Below are positions 55,054 to 64,000 of a stretch of DNA of 64,000 bases, piece after piece (the stretch's first letter is position 1; each line of letters opens with the position of its first letter). The notes under the pieces are model-generated. The model made no database searches. It was not told where the DNA came from and worked only from the letters and a program-made list of their open reading frames with translations. The position numbers and the translations under genes were made by a program. The stretch is from Sorghum bicolor (taxonomy: Eukaryota; Streptophyta; Magnoliopsida; Poales; Poaceae): assembly GCF_000003195.3 (NCBI RefSeq), contig NC_012873.2, forward strand, positions 42,092,061-42,156,060, in the 5' to 3' direction.

Positions 55054-56102
55054 TACGCGAGTACATGAATCATCAGCACGCTCTCCTTCTCTGGTGCATA
55101 TTGTAGCACAAATGATGTCCAGATGGCTGGAGAGCTGTTAGCAGTAGCAGACCAGAATGTTCTATGTATGTGGTAAGTGTATAAGATGATGGAATCGGGT
55201 TAACGCGACGACTTCCCTAGGCCCTCACGGTTCCTTTGTTTATAGAGCTGTGAATAGCCCCCAGCGTGGCCATACATGTGACGGTGATCTGTGATTGATT
55301 GATTAGCTAACTATGGGGCTATACTGCTATAGCCGCCCCCGTCTGCCTAGTACACAAGACTCACAAATTCGCAGTAGGCTAACAAGCAAGTGGATGAAAC
55401 ATCTGATGGATCTTGAGGGTTGAACGAAGACTGATGAAGAACCAGTCTACAGCCTATGACGGCCGAGGCAGGAAAAAGCCTATGATGTCCAGTAGCCCTA
55501 TGCAGCGGGTGATTGGCGAGGCATTAAGCCCTGATGCACTTGCGAGCAAATGTTATGAACAACGCCCAGGTGCAAGGACCACCGCACACGGCTCGCCGCT
55601 ACACACGGAACGATGGCGTACGGCGGCAGAGTGGAGATTGATCCGATCAGAAACAGGGGTGGAAGATAGGGTGTGCACCAGTTCATGGTTTTACGGAAGG
55701 ATTTATTTGATTGACGATGCCGTGACTACTCCACATTTACCCACGTCACTAATCTAACATTGAGGCGTTTTCAGTTCTACTTTACTATAATATGTGATAG
55801 TGTGACTAACTAAGGTATCTCCGTTTATGATATTTTGCTTTAGATGGTCCATGCAACGCATCAAAGGTAGAATGGCCGACCGCATCAAAAGCTAGAATGG
55901 CCGACCGCAGCATGCATGGAACTGACGTTTTATTATCCTTTCATAGCTATAGTGCCAGACTTGCTATTACACATGCTTGCATACTCCGATCCTTGGATCT
56001 TGCTAATTATACATTAGTACTGCTACGTGCTAACAATATACTACAAGTACTCCGTACTACTATACACAGAGAGTCGTGACGTGGCGTGGAACCGCATTCA
56101 AT
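55054..56102. other. Region between the convergent MORC and LEA genes
   Basis: MORC 3' untranslated sequence runs from 55054 for an unknown length. The 55413-55757 plus-strand open frame has no motif and is not called. A short direct repeat (CGCATCAAA...AGAATGGCCGACCGCA) lies at 55857-55908. Confidence 0.4.
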
Positions 56103-57053
56103 TCAAGTGTCGCCGCTTAGGTCGTTGTCTTCGTTGAGCCTCGCCGCCGTGGTGAGCGCCGCTCCCACCCCGCCAGCCTTGGCGCGCGCTTCCGCGTCGT
56201 TGAAAGTCTCGGTTTGCACCACCCTCGTCGCGTCCTCGGTCCTCGCCGCCTTGTCGCCCGCCAGCTTCGCTGTCACGTCCTGCATACGTACGCGCACACC
56301 GACAAAAGAACGTCACGACACATGTTCGCTGTTCCGGGGGAAAACTTGTAACATTCCGGTACGAGATCAGTTGCTCACCGAGAGGACGTCGCCGAGCTTG
56401 ACCTTGTCGCCGTCGCGCGTGGCCTGGGCGTTGGCGCGCGCCGCGGCCCGCGCCTGGTCGCCGAGGCCACCGGGCATGGCAACGTCCGCCCCATGCGCGC
56501 TCATCTCCGCGGCGCGGATGGCCTCCGCGTCGGCACGGTCGATGGGGCGCCCGCCTCCGGCCCTCGCCGTCGCCTCCAGCGCCTCGCCGATCGTGATCTT
56601 GGTCGCGTCCTCCTCCGCTGGCGGCGGCGGGTCGGCCACGGAGTACTGCCCGACGACCTGGCCCGCCACAAACTCCGTCACGATGCGGCCGCCCGGCACG
56701 GCGGTCTGGGTCACGGCGATGCCGTGCATGGCCGCGGTGTCGCTGGCCTGCCCCGGGTGCACGGCGCCGACGGCCTGGTTGTAGGCCGCGGCCGTCTCCA
56801 TGGCGGTCGCGGCGCTGAAGCCGCCCCCGGCGCCCTGCGGGACCTGGACGCCTGCCACGCTGTCCTCCGCGGACCGCATGGCGGCCGCGTCGCGCGGCCC
56901 GATGGGTTGCCCCGCGAGGTCTCCTGAGACGGCGAACACGTGGCCATACCTGATGGCCGCCTCCTCCGGCTGCAGGCCCTCGTCTTGCTGAGCCTTATTG
57001 CCCTGCTGCGCCTGCAGCGGATCGTCTTGTCTCCTTGGCTGCGCCTGCGCCAT
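56103..57053 (-). CDS. Seed maturation protein (LEA SMP / D-34 type), two exons
   Basis: Exon 1 is 57053-56379, exon 2 is 56279-56103; the 99-base intron has GTGAGC and TGCAG borders. The 283-residue protein starts MAQAQPRRQDDP and shows three SMP repeats. The first begins IRYGHVFAVSGDLAGQPI and runs into DAAAMRSAE. The second spans TKITIGEALEATARAGG, IDRADAEAIRAAE and VAMPGGLGDQARAAARANA. The third, in exon 2, is DVTAKLAGDKAARTEDATRV, ending NEDNDLSGDT. It resembles maize Rab28-type proteins: hydrophilic, disordered, accumulating in drying embryos, often nuclear. It lacks Cys and Trp, as usual for LEA proteins. Identity is firm at family level; the exact orthologue is not assigned. Confidence 0.9.
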
Positions 57054-57166
57054 TGTTATTCCGGTCTGTGCTCGGTTTCTAGCTAGTTCGTGCAGTGGTT
57101 CCCTCTTCTCCGAAAGAGCAGAGCAAATTGGCTTCGCAATCGTGCCACGCCCATTCTACTGCTTAG

Positions 57167-57173
57167 TTATATA
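57167..57173 (-). promoter_or_regulatory. TATA box of the LEA gene
   Basis: The minus strand reads TATATAA, 114-120 bases upstream of the start codon. Confidence 0.6.
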
Positions 57174-57206
57174 CTCCGTTATCGTGGCCGGTGTCGAGAG
57201 AAGAGG

Positions 57207-57213
57207 ACGCGTG
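57207..57213 (-). promoter_or_regulatory. CE3-like coupling element
   Basis: ACGCGTG, resembling the CE3 coupling element found with ABREs in cereal LEA promoters. Between the TATA box and the ABRE. Confidence 0.35.
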
Positions 57214-57279
57214 CGACACGGCGCTTGACGCGCGGTGCTGTCGTGTCGTCGGCGTAAAAGATCCACCAAGGCATGACCT

Positions 57280-57287
57280 ACACGTGT
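57280..57287 (-). promoter_or_regulatory. ABRE-like G-box in the LEA promoter
   Basis: ACACGTGT (palindromic G-box with ABRE core), about 110 bases upstream of the TATA box. It fits abscisic-acid control of a seed maturation gene. Confidence 0.5.
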
Positions 57288-57494
57288 ACAGACAACGCTT
57301 AGTGTAAGTTGCAGTCGTGGCGTCCTTGTAGCAGGATCTATCTCTCCTTTTTTTGTTTTTGTAAACAGCAGGATCTATCTCATTTTAAGGATTGCATGGT
57401 CCCTGGATATTTATCTCCACGTCTACTTTTTCTCTAACTAGTATAAGCAACAAAACACTGTCAAAACAAAAAATAAAAAACAAAAAATATATAA

Positions 57495-57660
57495 GGTCTT
57501 GTTTAGTTCCTAAAAATTTTTATAATTTTTTTCAGATTTCCTATCACATCAAATCTTACGACACGAGCATTAAATATAGATAAAAAAATTAATTACACAT
57601 AATACAAACGAAAGTGCTACAGTATCCATTTTGTCAAAAATTTTAGAACTAAACAAGGCG
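57495..57660 (-). mobile_element. MITE, GGCCTTGTTTAG family, internally deleted
   Basis: Starts GGTCTTGTTTAGTTCC and ends GAACTAAACAAGGC. The middle is shortened. Confidence 0.7.
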
Positions 57661-57744
57661 TAGCTGAAAGATGGCTACATAGACAAAACTCAGATGCAAA
57701 CAACAAACACATGGCCTATAATAAATATAAAGAAAAGAAAAATA

Positions 57745-57965
57745 ATATACTCACTAAGGATGAAAACGGATCGAATATAGATTGATATCAATGATATTAT
57801 ATTTATTTTATCGCTGGTTGGATTTTGATTCGAATACAGATACAGATACGATATACAATACAATTTGAGTATTCTGATACGGATACGGTATCAGATGTTA
57901 AATATCTAGACTCAGATACGAATAAATTTAAACCCTTTTAGACAGATTTAGTCTCCAATACAGTC
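57745..57965. repeat. ATAC-rich repeat of uncertain class
   Basis: Repeated words such as GATACGGATACGG and CAGATACGAAT, typical of an AT-rich plant MITE or hAT-like remnant. No terminal repeats fixed. Confidence 0.3.
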
Positions 57966-58227
57966 AAAAAATATCCGTACCATTCTTCACTAGTTTTCAT
58001 AGATCATTTCTCACTCTACAGATAGAAATGATGAGGAAGAACATGTCGAGTATTAAAATAAATAAGGAAATATTGAATTCATATAGTGTTAAACTTAATT
58101 TTTTTGTATTGATTCTGATTAACCGATCCTCTATGCAGCCAGCAACAAAGACGAGGATGGCGTCTTTCAAGTTCGAACAATTTTGGGTAAGAATATCAGG
58201 CTTCAATCAGATTGTTGGGGAAGCCTG

Positions 58228-58469
58228 GGACTTGTTTAGTTTTAATTTTTTTTGTGAAATAGACAATGTAGCAGTTTTGTTTGTATTTAACAAATATTAT
58301 TTGATTATAGACTAACTAAGATCAAAAGATTCGTCTCACAAATTATAGACAAACTGTACAATTAGTTATTATTTTTATCTATATTTAATGCTCTATGCAT
58401 GCACCACAAAATTCGATATAACGGTGAATCTAAAATTTTTTACAAAATTTCATGGGAACTAAACAAGGC
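58228..58469 (+). mobile_element. MITE, GGCCTTGTTTAG family
   Basis: Starts GGACTTGTTTAGTTT and ends GAACTAAACAAGGC, with the family core. Confidence 0.75.
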
Positions 58470-58559
58470 AGGGCAAGTTCGTTCCTGAAAATACCAAATG
58501 ATAATACTGCATATATAACAGGCTGAACCTCACTGCGACACACTTAAAAGGCCTGGAAC

Positions 58560-59041
58560 AAAAGCTTATTCAGTGATGCCCGTCTGCAGTTAAATTTGGC
58601 AAATGAGGTAATAATGCACCTTGAAACAGCACAAGAGACGAGAGTACTCTCAGAGCCACAGAAACAAATCTGCTAAGAGGACTAAAATACCAAGTCCTAG
58701 GCTGGGCGGCAATTGAAAGATTACACCGCTGGCAGTGCTCGAGATTAATCCAGATAAGAGAAGAGAATGCATACAAAAAATTCTTTCACCAGCGAGCAAA
58801 CGGGAGAAGAAAGAGGAACCTCATTGCATAACTAAAAGGCTCTGATGATAGGATCGTTTGGAATCATGAGGAAAAGAAGGAAATATTGTCTAATTTCTTC
58901 TCAAACCTTTGGATTTTCGGGCTGAACGAGGAATGGTCCTAGACTGGGAACAGCTGCAGCTCAGCACATTGGAGAATGAGACCATGAACATACCTTTCTC
59001 TGCACAAGAATTACAAAACACAGTTAGCAACCTAACAAGGT
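58560..59041 (+). pseudogene. LINE ORF2 fragment, degenerate
   Basis: Plus-strand pieces such as CSRLIQIREENAYKKFFHQR, ANGRRKRNLIA and SLDWEQLQLSTLENE match the linker between endonuclease and RT in plant L1 elements. Frameshifts and stops interrupt it. Confidence 0.6.
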
Positions 59042-59873
59042 TTGAGATTGTGCTGAGATTGCAGGACCGGAAGTTCCGGTGAACTTCCGGTGGTACTTCC
59101 GGTGCTTGACCGGAAGTTCCGGTTAGCCTGACATGAAGTTCCGGTTGGGCTGTGAGAGGTGCGCTCGCGTTTGAGAAAACACTTTCGGTGTTTGACCGGA
59201 AGTTCCGGTCCATGACCAGAAGTTCCGGTCCATAACCGGAAGTTCCGGTTCATGAATGGAAGTCTGCATAGGAGCCTTTGCGCATGGCCTCGCGTGTCAG
59301 GATTCACTTACGGTCTCTGACCGGTGGAACTTCCGATGGGTCCGAGTCTCTCACAACGGTCAGATCTGCTTGGACCGAGGCTCCAACGGTCAGATCTGGA
59401 CGGACCGGAAGTTCCGGTCCCAGACACCGGAACTTCCAGTGCCACACTATAAATACTCGTTTCCCTTGTTTCTAACCGGGGACTTCGCATAGAACACATT
59501 TTCTGACTTCTGGTGGCTCTTCCAAAGAGTAGAGAAAGCTCTCTCTTCGTCCTCTCTCACTCCCTAAGCTTTGTACTCCACTCAAGTGAGAGATTGAGCC
59601 CTAGTGATAGATCTGAGAGCTTCAAGAGCATCTCTTCCCTCTCATCTCCATCCCCATAGCTTGGTGCTCTTTGGTGAGAGGATTTGGGAAACCCTAGTGT
59701 TGTGCATTTATGATTTCATTCTTGTGGCACTAGGTGGTGATTGCAAGTGTGGATTTCTTGTTACTCTTAGGTGTTTCCCGACACCCTAGACGGCTTGGTG
59801 CGAGGGAGGTGTTGAGCTCGTGATTGGAGATTGTTTCGAGCCTCACCAAGTGATTTGTGAGGGGTTCAGAAGG
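59042..59873 (+). repeat. LTR-like segment with ACCGGAAGTTCCGGT palindromes
   Basis: Starts TGAGATTGTGCTG and carries repeated ACCGGAAGTTCCGGT or near variants (about ten between 59065 and 59440). It then has a TATA box (CTATAAATA, 59450-59458) and a long CT-rich leader. This resembles U3-R-U5 of an LTR. It does not resemble the LTR of Tat copy 1 and joins abruptly to Tat gag sequence at about 59874, so it is either a different element or a chimera. Confidence 0.5.
59450..59458 (+). promoter_or_regulatory. TATA box of the LTR-like segment
   Basis: CTATAAATA directly downstream of the last palindrome, the layout of an LTR promoter with upstream binding sites. Confidence 0.45.
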
Positions 59874-59884
59874 AAGCACTGCCG

Positions 59885-62203
59885 ATGCCTCGGCAGGTTA
59901 CCTTTGATGCAAATCCTGGTAAACTTCAAGACATGGTTGATAATGCTATTAACCGTGCTTTGATCAATCAAGCTGGTGTGCTGTCCAATACGGTTTTCAA
60001 TGTCGTGGCTAGAACTTTTAAGGAAGGACAGTTACCACCAAATTATGTGGGCCCTTCTCATCATCAGCCAGGATCACCGGTGGTCACAGCTCCGTCGGCT
60101 GCTACAGCCGCTGCGGGCACGGAAACTGCTGTTCCTCCAAGCACGTTAGGAGTCACTAATGCACAATCTACGCCGATGACGACTAATCCACCGACTTCAG
60201 ACGAGCAGATTAAGCTCACTACAGATCTGTTGGCATCGGCAATGTCAGGACCAGTCCCTCCTCCTAACTGGTGGGGTTTTGGTATGCCCCCAGAGTTCAC
60301 GTTGAAGACGCCTGGTATATTTCAGCCGGCTGATGTGAGAGGCAAGGCTCCTATGGCATCGACACCTCCAAATATGCCGATGAATCAGAGTCCCCAGTAT
60401 ACTACAACCACTACTGCAAGGCCTTACACTGGGAATTCTCAAGCTCCAACGTTCCAGATGCCTAACGCATCGGCAGACTCAATGCTGACGCAACAGAGGT
60501 TTATGACTCAGCCAGGGTATGTCAATTCAATGATAATGCCCAATTACCAGTCATCGGCAGGACCTATGCCGATGAATGCTAATAGTGCATGGCTTGGACA
60601 GCAAGTTTTTCCACAAATGTCCCAACAGAATCATCAGGCTACAGGGTTTCAACAAGGTTAGATCTACCCCGGGTTCCAGAATCAGGGATTGCCCAACCAG
60701 CCGATGAATCTCGGACAACAAATCGGCGGACAGCAGGTCGGCGGGCAACAGTTTGGTGGTCAGCAGATGGGTGGCCAAATGATTAACCCAATGTTCCAGG
60801 CAGATCGTGCACCGCACAGACACGTAGAAGCTTACCAGCAGATGCCAGATCCGCAGCCGCCTCATCGGCAAGATGCCGATGCTTATTGGGCCTATAAGAT
60901 TGCTGAAGTAATGAGAGACCAATTTGGAATAAAACCCAAAGTCAACACTTACTCTTATCGGACACCGTATCCTCCTGCATATGATCTAATCCCGCTTCCA
61001 AATCGGTACAAAGTGCCGGATTTTACTAAGTTCTCTGGGCAGGATGATACGTCAACCATGGAGCATGTCAACAGGTTCATCATCCAGTGCGGAGAAGCTA
61101 CTAATAGGGACGAGTTAAGGGTTCACTTATTCTCGTCATCATTGTCTGGATCGGCTTTCACTTGGTTTATATCATTACCTCCCAACTCAGTGATTACTTG
61201 GGCTGATCTAGAGAAACAATTCCACAAATACTTCTTTTCTGGAGTCCATGAGAAGAAGATCACCGATTTGGTCAAATTAAAGCAACGCAATGATGAATCG
61301 ATTGAAAGTTTTGTGCAGAGGATACAGGAGGTCAAGAACAAATGCTACAGCCTGGTTCTGGATGATCGGCAGCTAGCCGATTTGGCTTTCCAGGGCTTGT
61401 TGCCACATATTAGGGACAAGTATGCATCTCAGGAGTTTGAAAGCTTAAGTCATTTGGTGCAGAGAATTTTTGATCAAGATATCAAACCTTTTGAGCCCAA
61501 AAGGGCATGGAATAAAAAGGTATCGTTCGTTGATGAGGCAGCAAGCTCGGATTCTGATGAGGAACCCGTCATCGGCTTAGCAGAGTGGGTAAAAAATAAG
61601 AAACCGATGTCTTGTCCTTTTGGGCATAAAGAGCCAGAGAAGTTCGCATTTGACATCACTAAGGCCGATAGGATATTTGACTTTCTACTCCAGGAGGGTC
61701 AGATCAAATTGTCACCTAACCATGTAATCCCATTGGCTGAAGAATTAAAAAGGATGAAGTACTGTAAATGGCACAATGCAACTTCTCACAGCACCAATGA
61801 GTGCAAAGTTTTTAGACAACAGCTGCAATCGGCTATAGAATCTGGAAGGATCAAATTCGACAGCTCCAAAGCTCAGAAGCTGATGAAGATCGATCAACAT
61901 CCTTTTCCAACAAACATGCTGGATGCTAAGGGAAAGGCCAAGGTCTTGACGTCGGAAGCAGCTGAAAGAAGTGCATCGGTAGATCCTCAGCATCAGGTCA
62001 CTACTGCCGATGCAAAAGGAAAAGGCTTGATCCAGGAAGGGACTAACTCAGGAAGGCCTCCCCGATCTGGTATTGTGATAACTCACAGAAGGCCTCGAGA
62101 AACTTGGCAGCAACGTGAGGATCGGTATCGGCGCCAGCAAGAGGAATATCATCGGGAAGAAGAAAGACGCCGACAGGAGTGGAATCGGCATAAGGATCAC
62201 TAG
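59885..62203 (+). pseudogene. Tat copy 2: gag
   Basis: Begins PRQVTFDANPGKLQDMVDNA, matching copy 1. A TAG at 60659-60661 interrupts the Gln-rich part. The second stretch (60689-62203, 504 codons) includes the whole retrotransposon gag domain (VPDFTKFSGQDDTSTMEHVN; FVQRIQEVKNKC) and CKWHNATSHSTNEC. It ends at a TAG (62201-62203) where copy 1 has Arg (HKDH/RNCPFF). Better preserved than copy 1. Confidence 0.85.
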
Positions 62204-63384
62204 AATTGCCCGTTCTTCATTCATTGTTGGGAGGAAAATATCAAACTTCCTACTGTCAGAGACTGCCCGGAATGTAATGGTTATGATCGGTATGATAGAT
62301 CAAATCGGCAGTATCAAAACAATAACCGCCGGTTTGATGGGCCGATTAGGGGAAGAGCGTCGGTTCATGATTGGCTGGGGGCAGGCTCAGCGTGCACGAC
62401 AGGCTCGGCGATCGTGTTGAATATTTTCCCAGGAACCAGGAAGAACTTGAGGAGATGGCTAATGCGCAGGTGCCCGATGAGTTCGTCTTTTGTAGGGACG
62501 CCAATGCTTATCAGATGGAGTCAAGGGAGAATCATCGGCCATCGGTAAGGCAGCAGCAACTCCCTCCATGGTGTCCAGAAGGGTTGACCAGGACGCAAAA
62601 GAGAAGGCTGCAGCGCGAAAGGCGAGAAGAGTTAAGCAAGGGCGAGAACTCTGGCCACTCTGGGGATCAGCAACAGCCCGATCCTAAGGAAAAAGGGCCA
62701 TCGGCAGACATCAACATGGTATTCATGTTGCCGATGGAATTCCTTGTGCCATCCAGTGATGATGAGTTGGAGTTTTCCGACCAAATAGCTCAGTTGGCTC
62801 TGGATCCGATGACAGCCATATTTGAAAAACCTGCCGATGATGAAAGGCAACATCTTAAGGCTCTGTTTGTCAAAGGAAGGATTGATGGTCAGCCAATGGC
62901 CAAGATTTTAATTGATGGTGGAGTTGCTATCAATATCATGCCATATGCAGTGTATCGGAAGCTTGGGAAAGGAGATCAGGATTTGACCATGACCGATATG
63001 ATGCTCAAAGATTTTGAGGGCAACGTGTCTCCAGTTAAGGGGGCAATATGTGCTGAGTTGACCATCGGCAGCAAAACCTTGCCGACAACCTTCTTCATGA
63101 TCAGTGGAAAAGGTGCTTATAACTTGCTGCTGGGAAGAGATTGGATTCACGCCAATTGTTGCATTCCGTCTACAATGCACCAATGCTTGGTTCAGTGGGT
63201 AGGTGACAAAATTGAGATTGTCCCGGGAGATTCTTCCTATGTTATTGCATCGGCAGAAGCAGACACCTATGAAAGGACTAGGTGCATTTCAGGAGAAGTT
63301 TGGGAAAAGGATTTTCTCAAAGTTCCCGATTATGAAATTCCACCGATCCAAGCAGTCGGTTCTGATGAAGGTTTTAATGGATAG
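62204..63384 (+). pseudogene. Tat copy 2: gag C-terminus and aspartic protease
   Basis: A frame change near 62390 is followed by an open stretch to 63384. The protease loop reads KILIDGGVAINIMPYAVY, again DGG, followed by GKGAYNLLLGRDWIHANC. The frame overlaps the RT frame by 8 bases (63377-63384), which could mark a frameshift or separate start. Confidence 0.8.
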
Positions 63385-64000
63385 GTTCGCCGATGATGGA
63401 AAATTAGGCCAGGGATTCACATCGGCCGATGATTTGGTAGAGGTAGATATAGGTAGTGGTGATAAGCCTAGACCTACTTTTATTAGTGCTAAGTTAAGTT
63501 CTGAGTGTCAGCAGCAATTAACTGATTTGTTAAAGGAATATAGAGATTGCTTTGCTTGGGATTATACTGAGATGCCTGGTTTGGACCGATTAGTTGTTGA
63601 ACATCGGTTGCCTATCAAGTCTGGATTTCGGCCACATCAACAGCCAGCTCGCCGATGTAATCCTAATATTCTTTCTGATATTAAGGCCGAAATAACCAAA
63701 CTTATTGAAGCTAAGTTTATTTGGCAGTGTCGGTATGCCGAGTGGATTTCCAACGTTGTTCCGGTCTATAAGAAAAATGGGAAGCTTTGGGTCTGCATTG
63801 ATTTTAGGAACCTTAACAAAGCTACACCGATGGATGGCTACCCAATGCCAGTTGCCGATCTGCTAGTTGATGCTGCGGCTGGGTATCGGATCATAAGCTT
63901 TATGGACGGTAATGCAGGATACAATCAAATATTCATGGCTGAAGAAGATATTCCAAAAACCGCATTCAGATGTCCTGGTCATGTTGGATTGTTTGAATGG
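63377..64000 (+). CDS. Tat copy 2: reverse transcriptase, partial, open to window end
   Basis: Open from ATG at 63377 to the last base, about 208 codons: MDRFADDGKLGQGFTSADDL, WISNVVPVYKKNGKLWVCID, FMDGNAGYNQIFMAEED. The catalytic YIDD would lie beyond the window. Relative to copy 1 a conserved Arg before VCID is Trp here. Within the visible part I see no stop, so this copy may be younger or less decayed. Confidence 0.8.
   Translation, partial: MDRFADDGKLGQGFTSADDLVEVDIGSGDKPRPTFISAKLSSECQQQLTDLLKEYRDCFAWDYTEMPGLDRLVVEHRLPIKSGFRPHQQPARRCNPNILSDIKAEITKLIEAKFIWQCRYAEWISNVVPVYKKNGKLWVCIDFRNLNKATPMDGYPMPVADLLVDAAAGYRIISFMDGNAGYNQIFMAEEDIPKTAFRCPGHVGLFEW

Larger units (their letters stand above)
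59874..64000 (+). mobile_element. Tat-lineage retrotransposon, copy 2 (runs off the window)
   Basis: Same family as 14205-26460 but on the plus strand, with collinear gag, protease and RT. It starts inside gag (PMPRQVTF), lacking the first 60 or so codons and a matching 5' LTR. Continues past 64000. Confidence 0.9.

Noticed and set aside
55413..55757. A 114-codon plus-strand gene between MORC and LEA
   Set aside because: No motif, no neighbouring gene signals, and composition like the surrounding intergenic DNA.
56493..56927. Plus-strand open frames across the LEA gene
   Set aside because: They are reverse-strand shadows of a GC-rich coding exon. The minus-strand frame matches the SMP family with proper introns.
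59065..59440. A CRISPR-like array
   Set aside because: The repeats are irregularly spaced palindromes in a plant LTR-like promoter, and the genome is eukaryotic.

Overview
This window reads as nuclear DNA from a grass, most likely sorghum or a close relative in the Andropogoneae. The reasons are spliceosomal GT-AG introns, two plant nuclear genes, and dense nested plant transposable elements. The latter include a swarm of MITEs ending in GGCCTTGTTTAG, a family I associate with sorghum-type genomes. I see no bacterial operons, CRISPR arrays, rRNA or tRNA genes. All identifications come from reading protein and terminal motifs by eye; no database search was possible.

1-14.2 kb: layered mobile elements. 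LTR-like sequence (1-4.1 kb) abuts a decayed CACTA transposon transposase gene (4.1-4.9 and 12.0-13.6 kb). That gene was split by a 7.1 kb LTR-type insertion (4898-11991). Removing the insertion and one copy of its 5-bp target duplication restores the reading frame exactly. The insertion itself contains a probable Helitron (7471-11452) carrying pieces of two captured host genes: a plastid ribosomal protein (PSRP5-like) and the spindle checkpoint gene MAD2.

14.2-27 kb: a 12.3 kb Ty3/gypsy element of the Tat lineage on the minus strand, with two LTRs, gag, protease, RT, two RNase H domains and integrase. Between pol and the 3' LTR it holds an antisense, intron-bearing, decayed gene with a plant mobile domain and coiled coil. 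A CACTA-type Ulp1 protease fragment follows.

27-32.6 kb: AT-rich MITE cluster (about 14 copies of one family) partly inside a long-terminal-inverted-repeat element, plus two foldback MITEs between (AT)n tracts.

33.2-55.1 kb: the main host gene, a MORC-family GHKL ATPase. I reconstruct 20 exons giving an uninterrupted 805-residue frame. Its introns hold a Harbinger-like MITE, Stowaway MITEs, a Mutator-like MITE, several LINE pieces and a copia fragment. Intron 17 alone is 12.1 kb, with LINEs nested inside a Stowaway.

56.1-57.1 kb: a convergent, two-exon seed maturation protein (LEA SMP/D-34 type) gene on the minus strand, with TATA and ABRE-like promoter elements.

57.4-64 kb: more MITEs, a LINE fragment, an LTR-like segment packed with an ACCGGAAGTTCCGGT palindrome, and a second, plus-strand copy of the same Tat retrotransposon that runs off the window. 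The two host genes are islands in repeat DNA. MORC proteins are known in plants to help silence transposons, so the density of elements inside this locus is notable, but no functional link is shown here.
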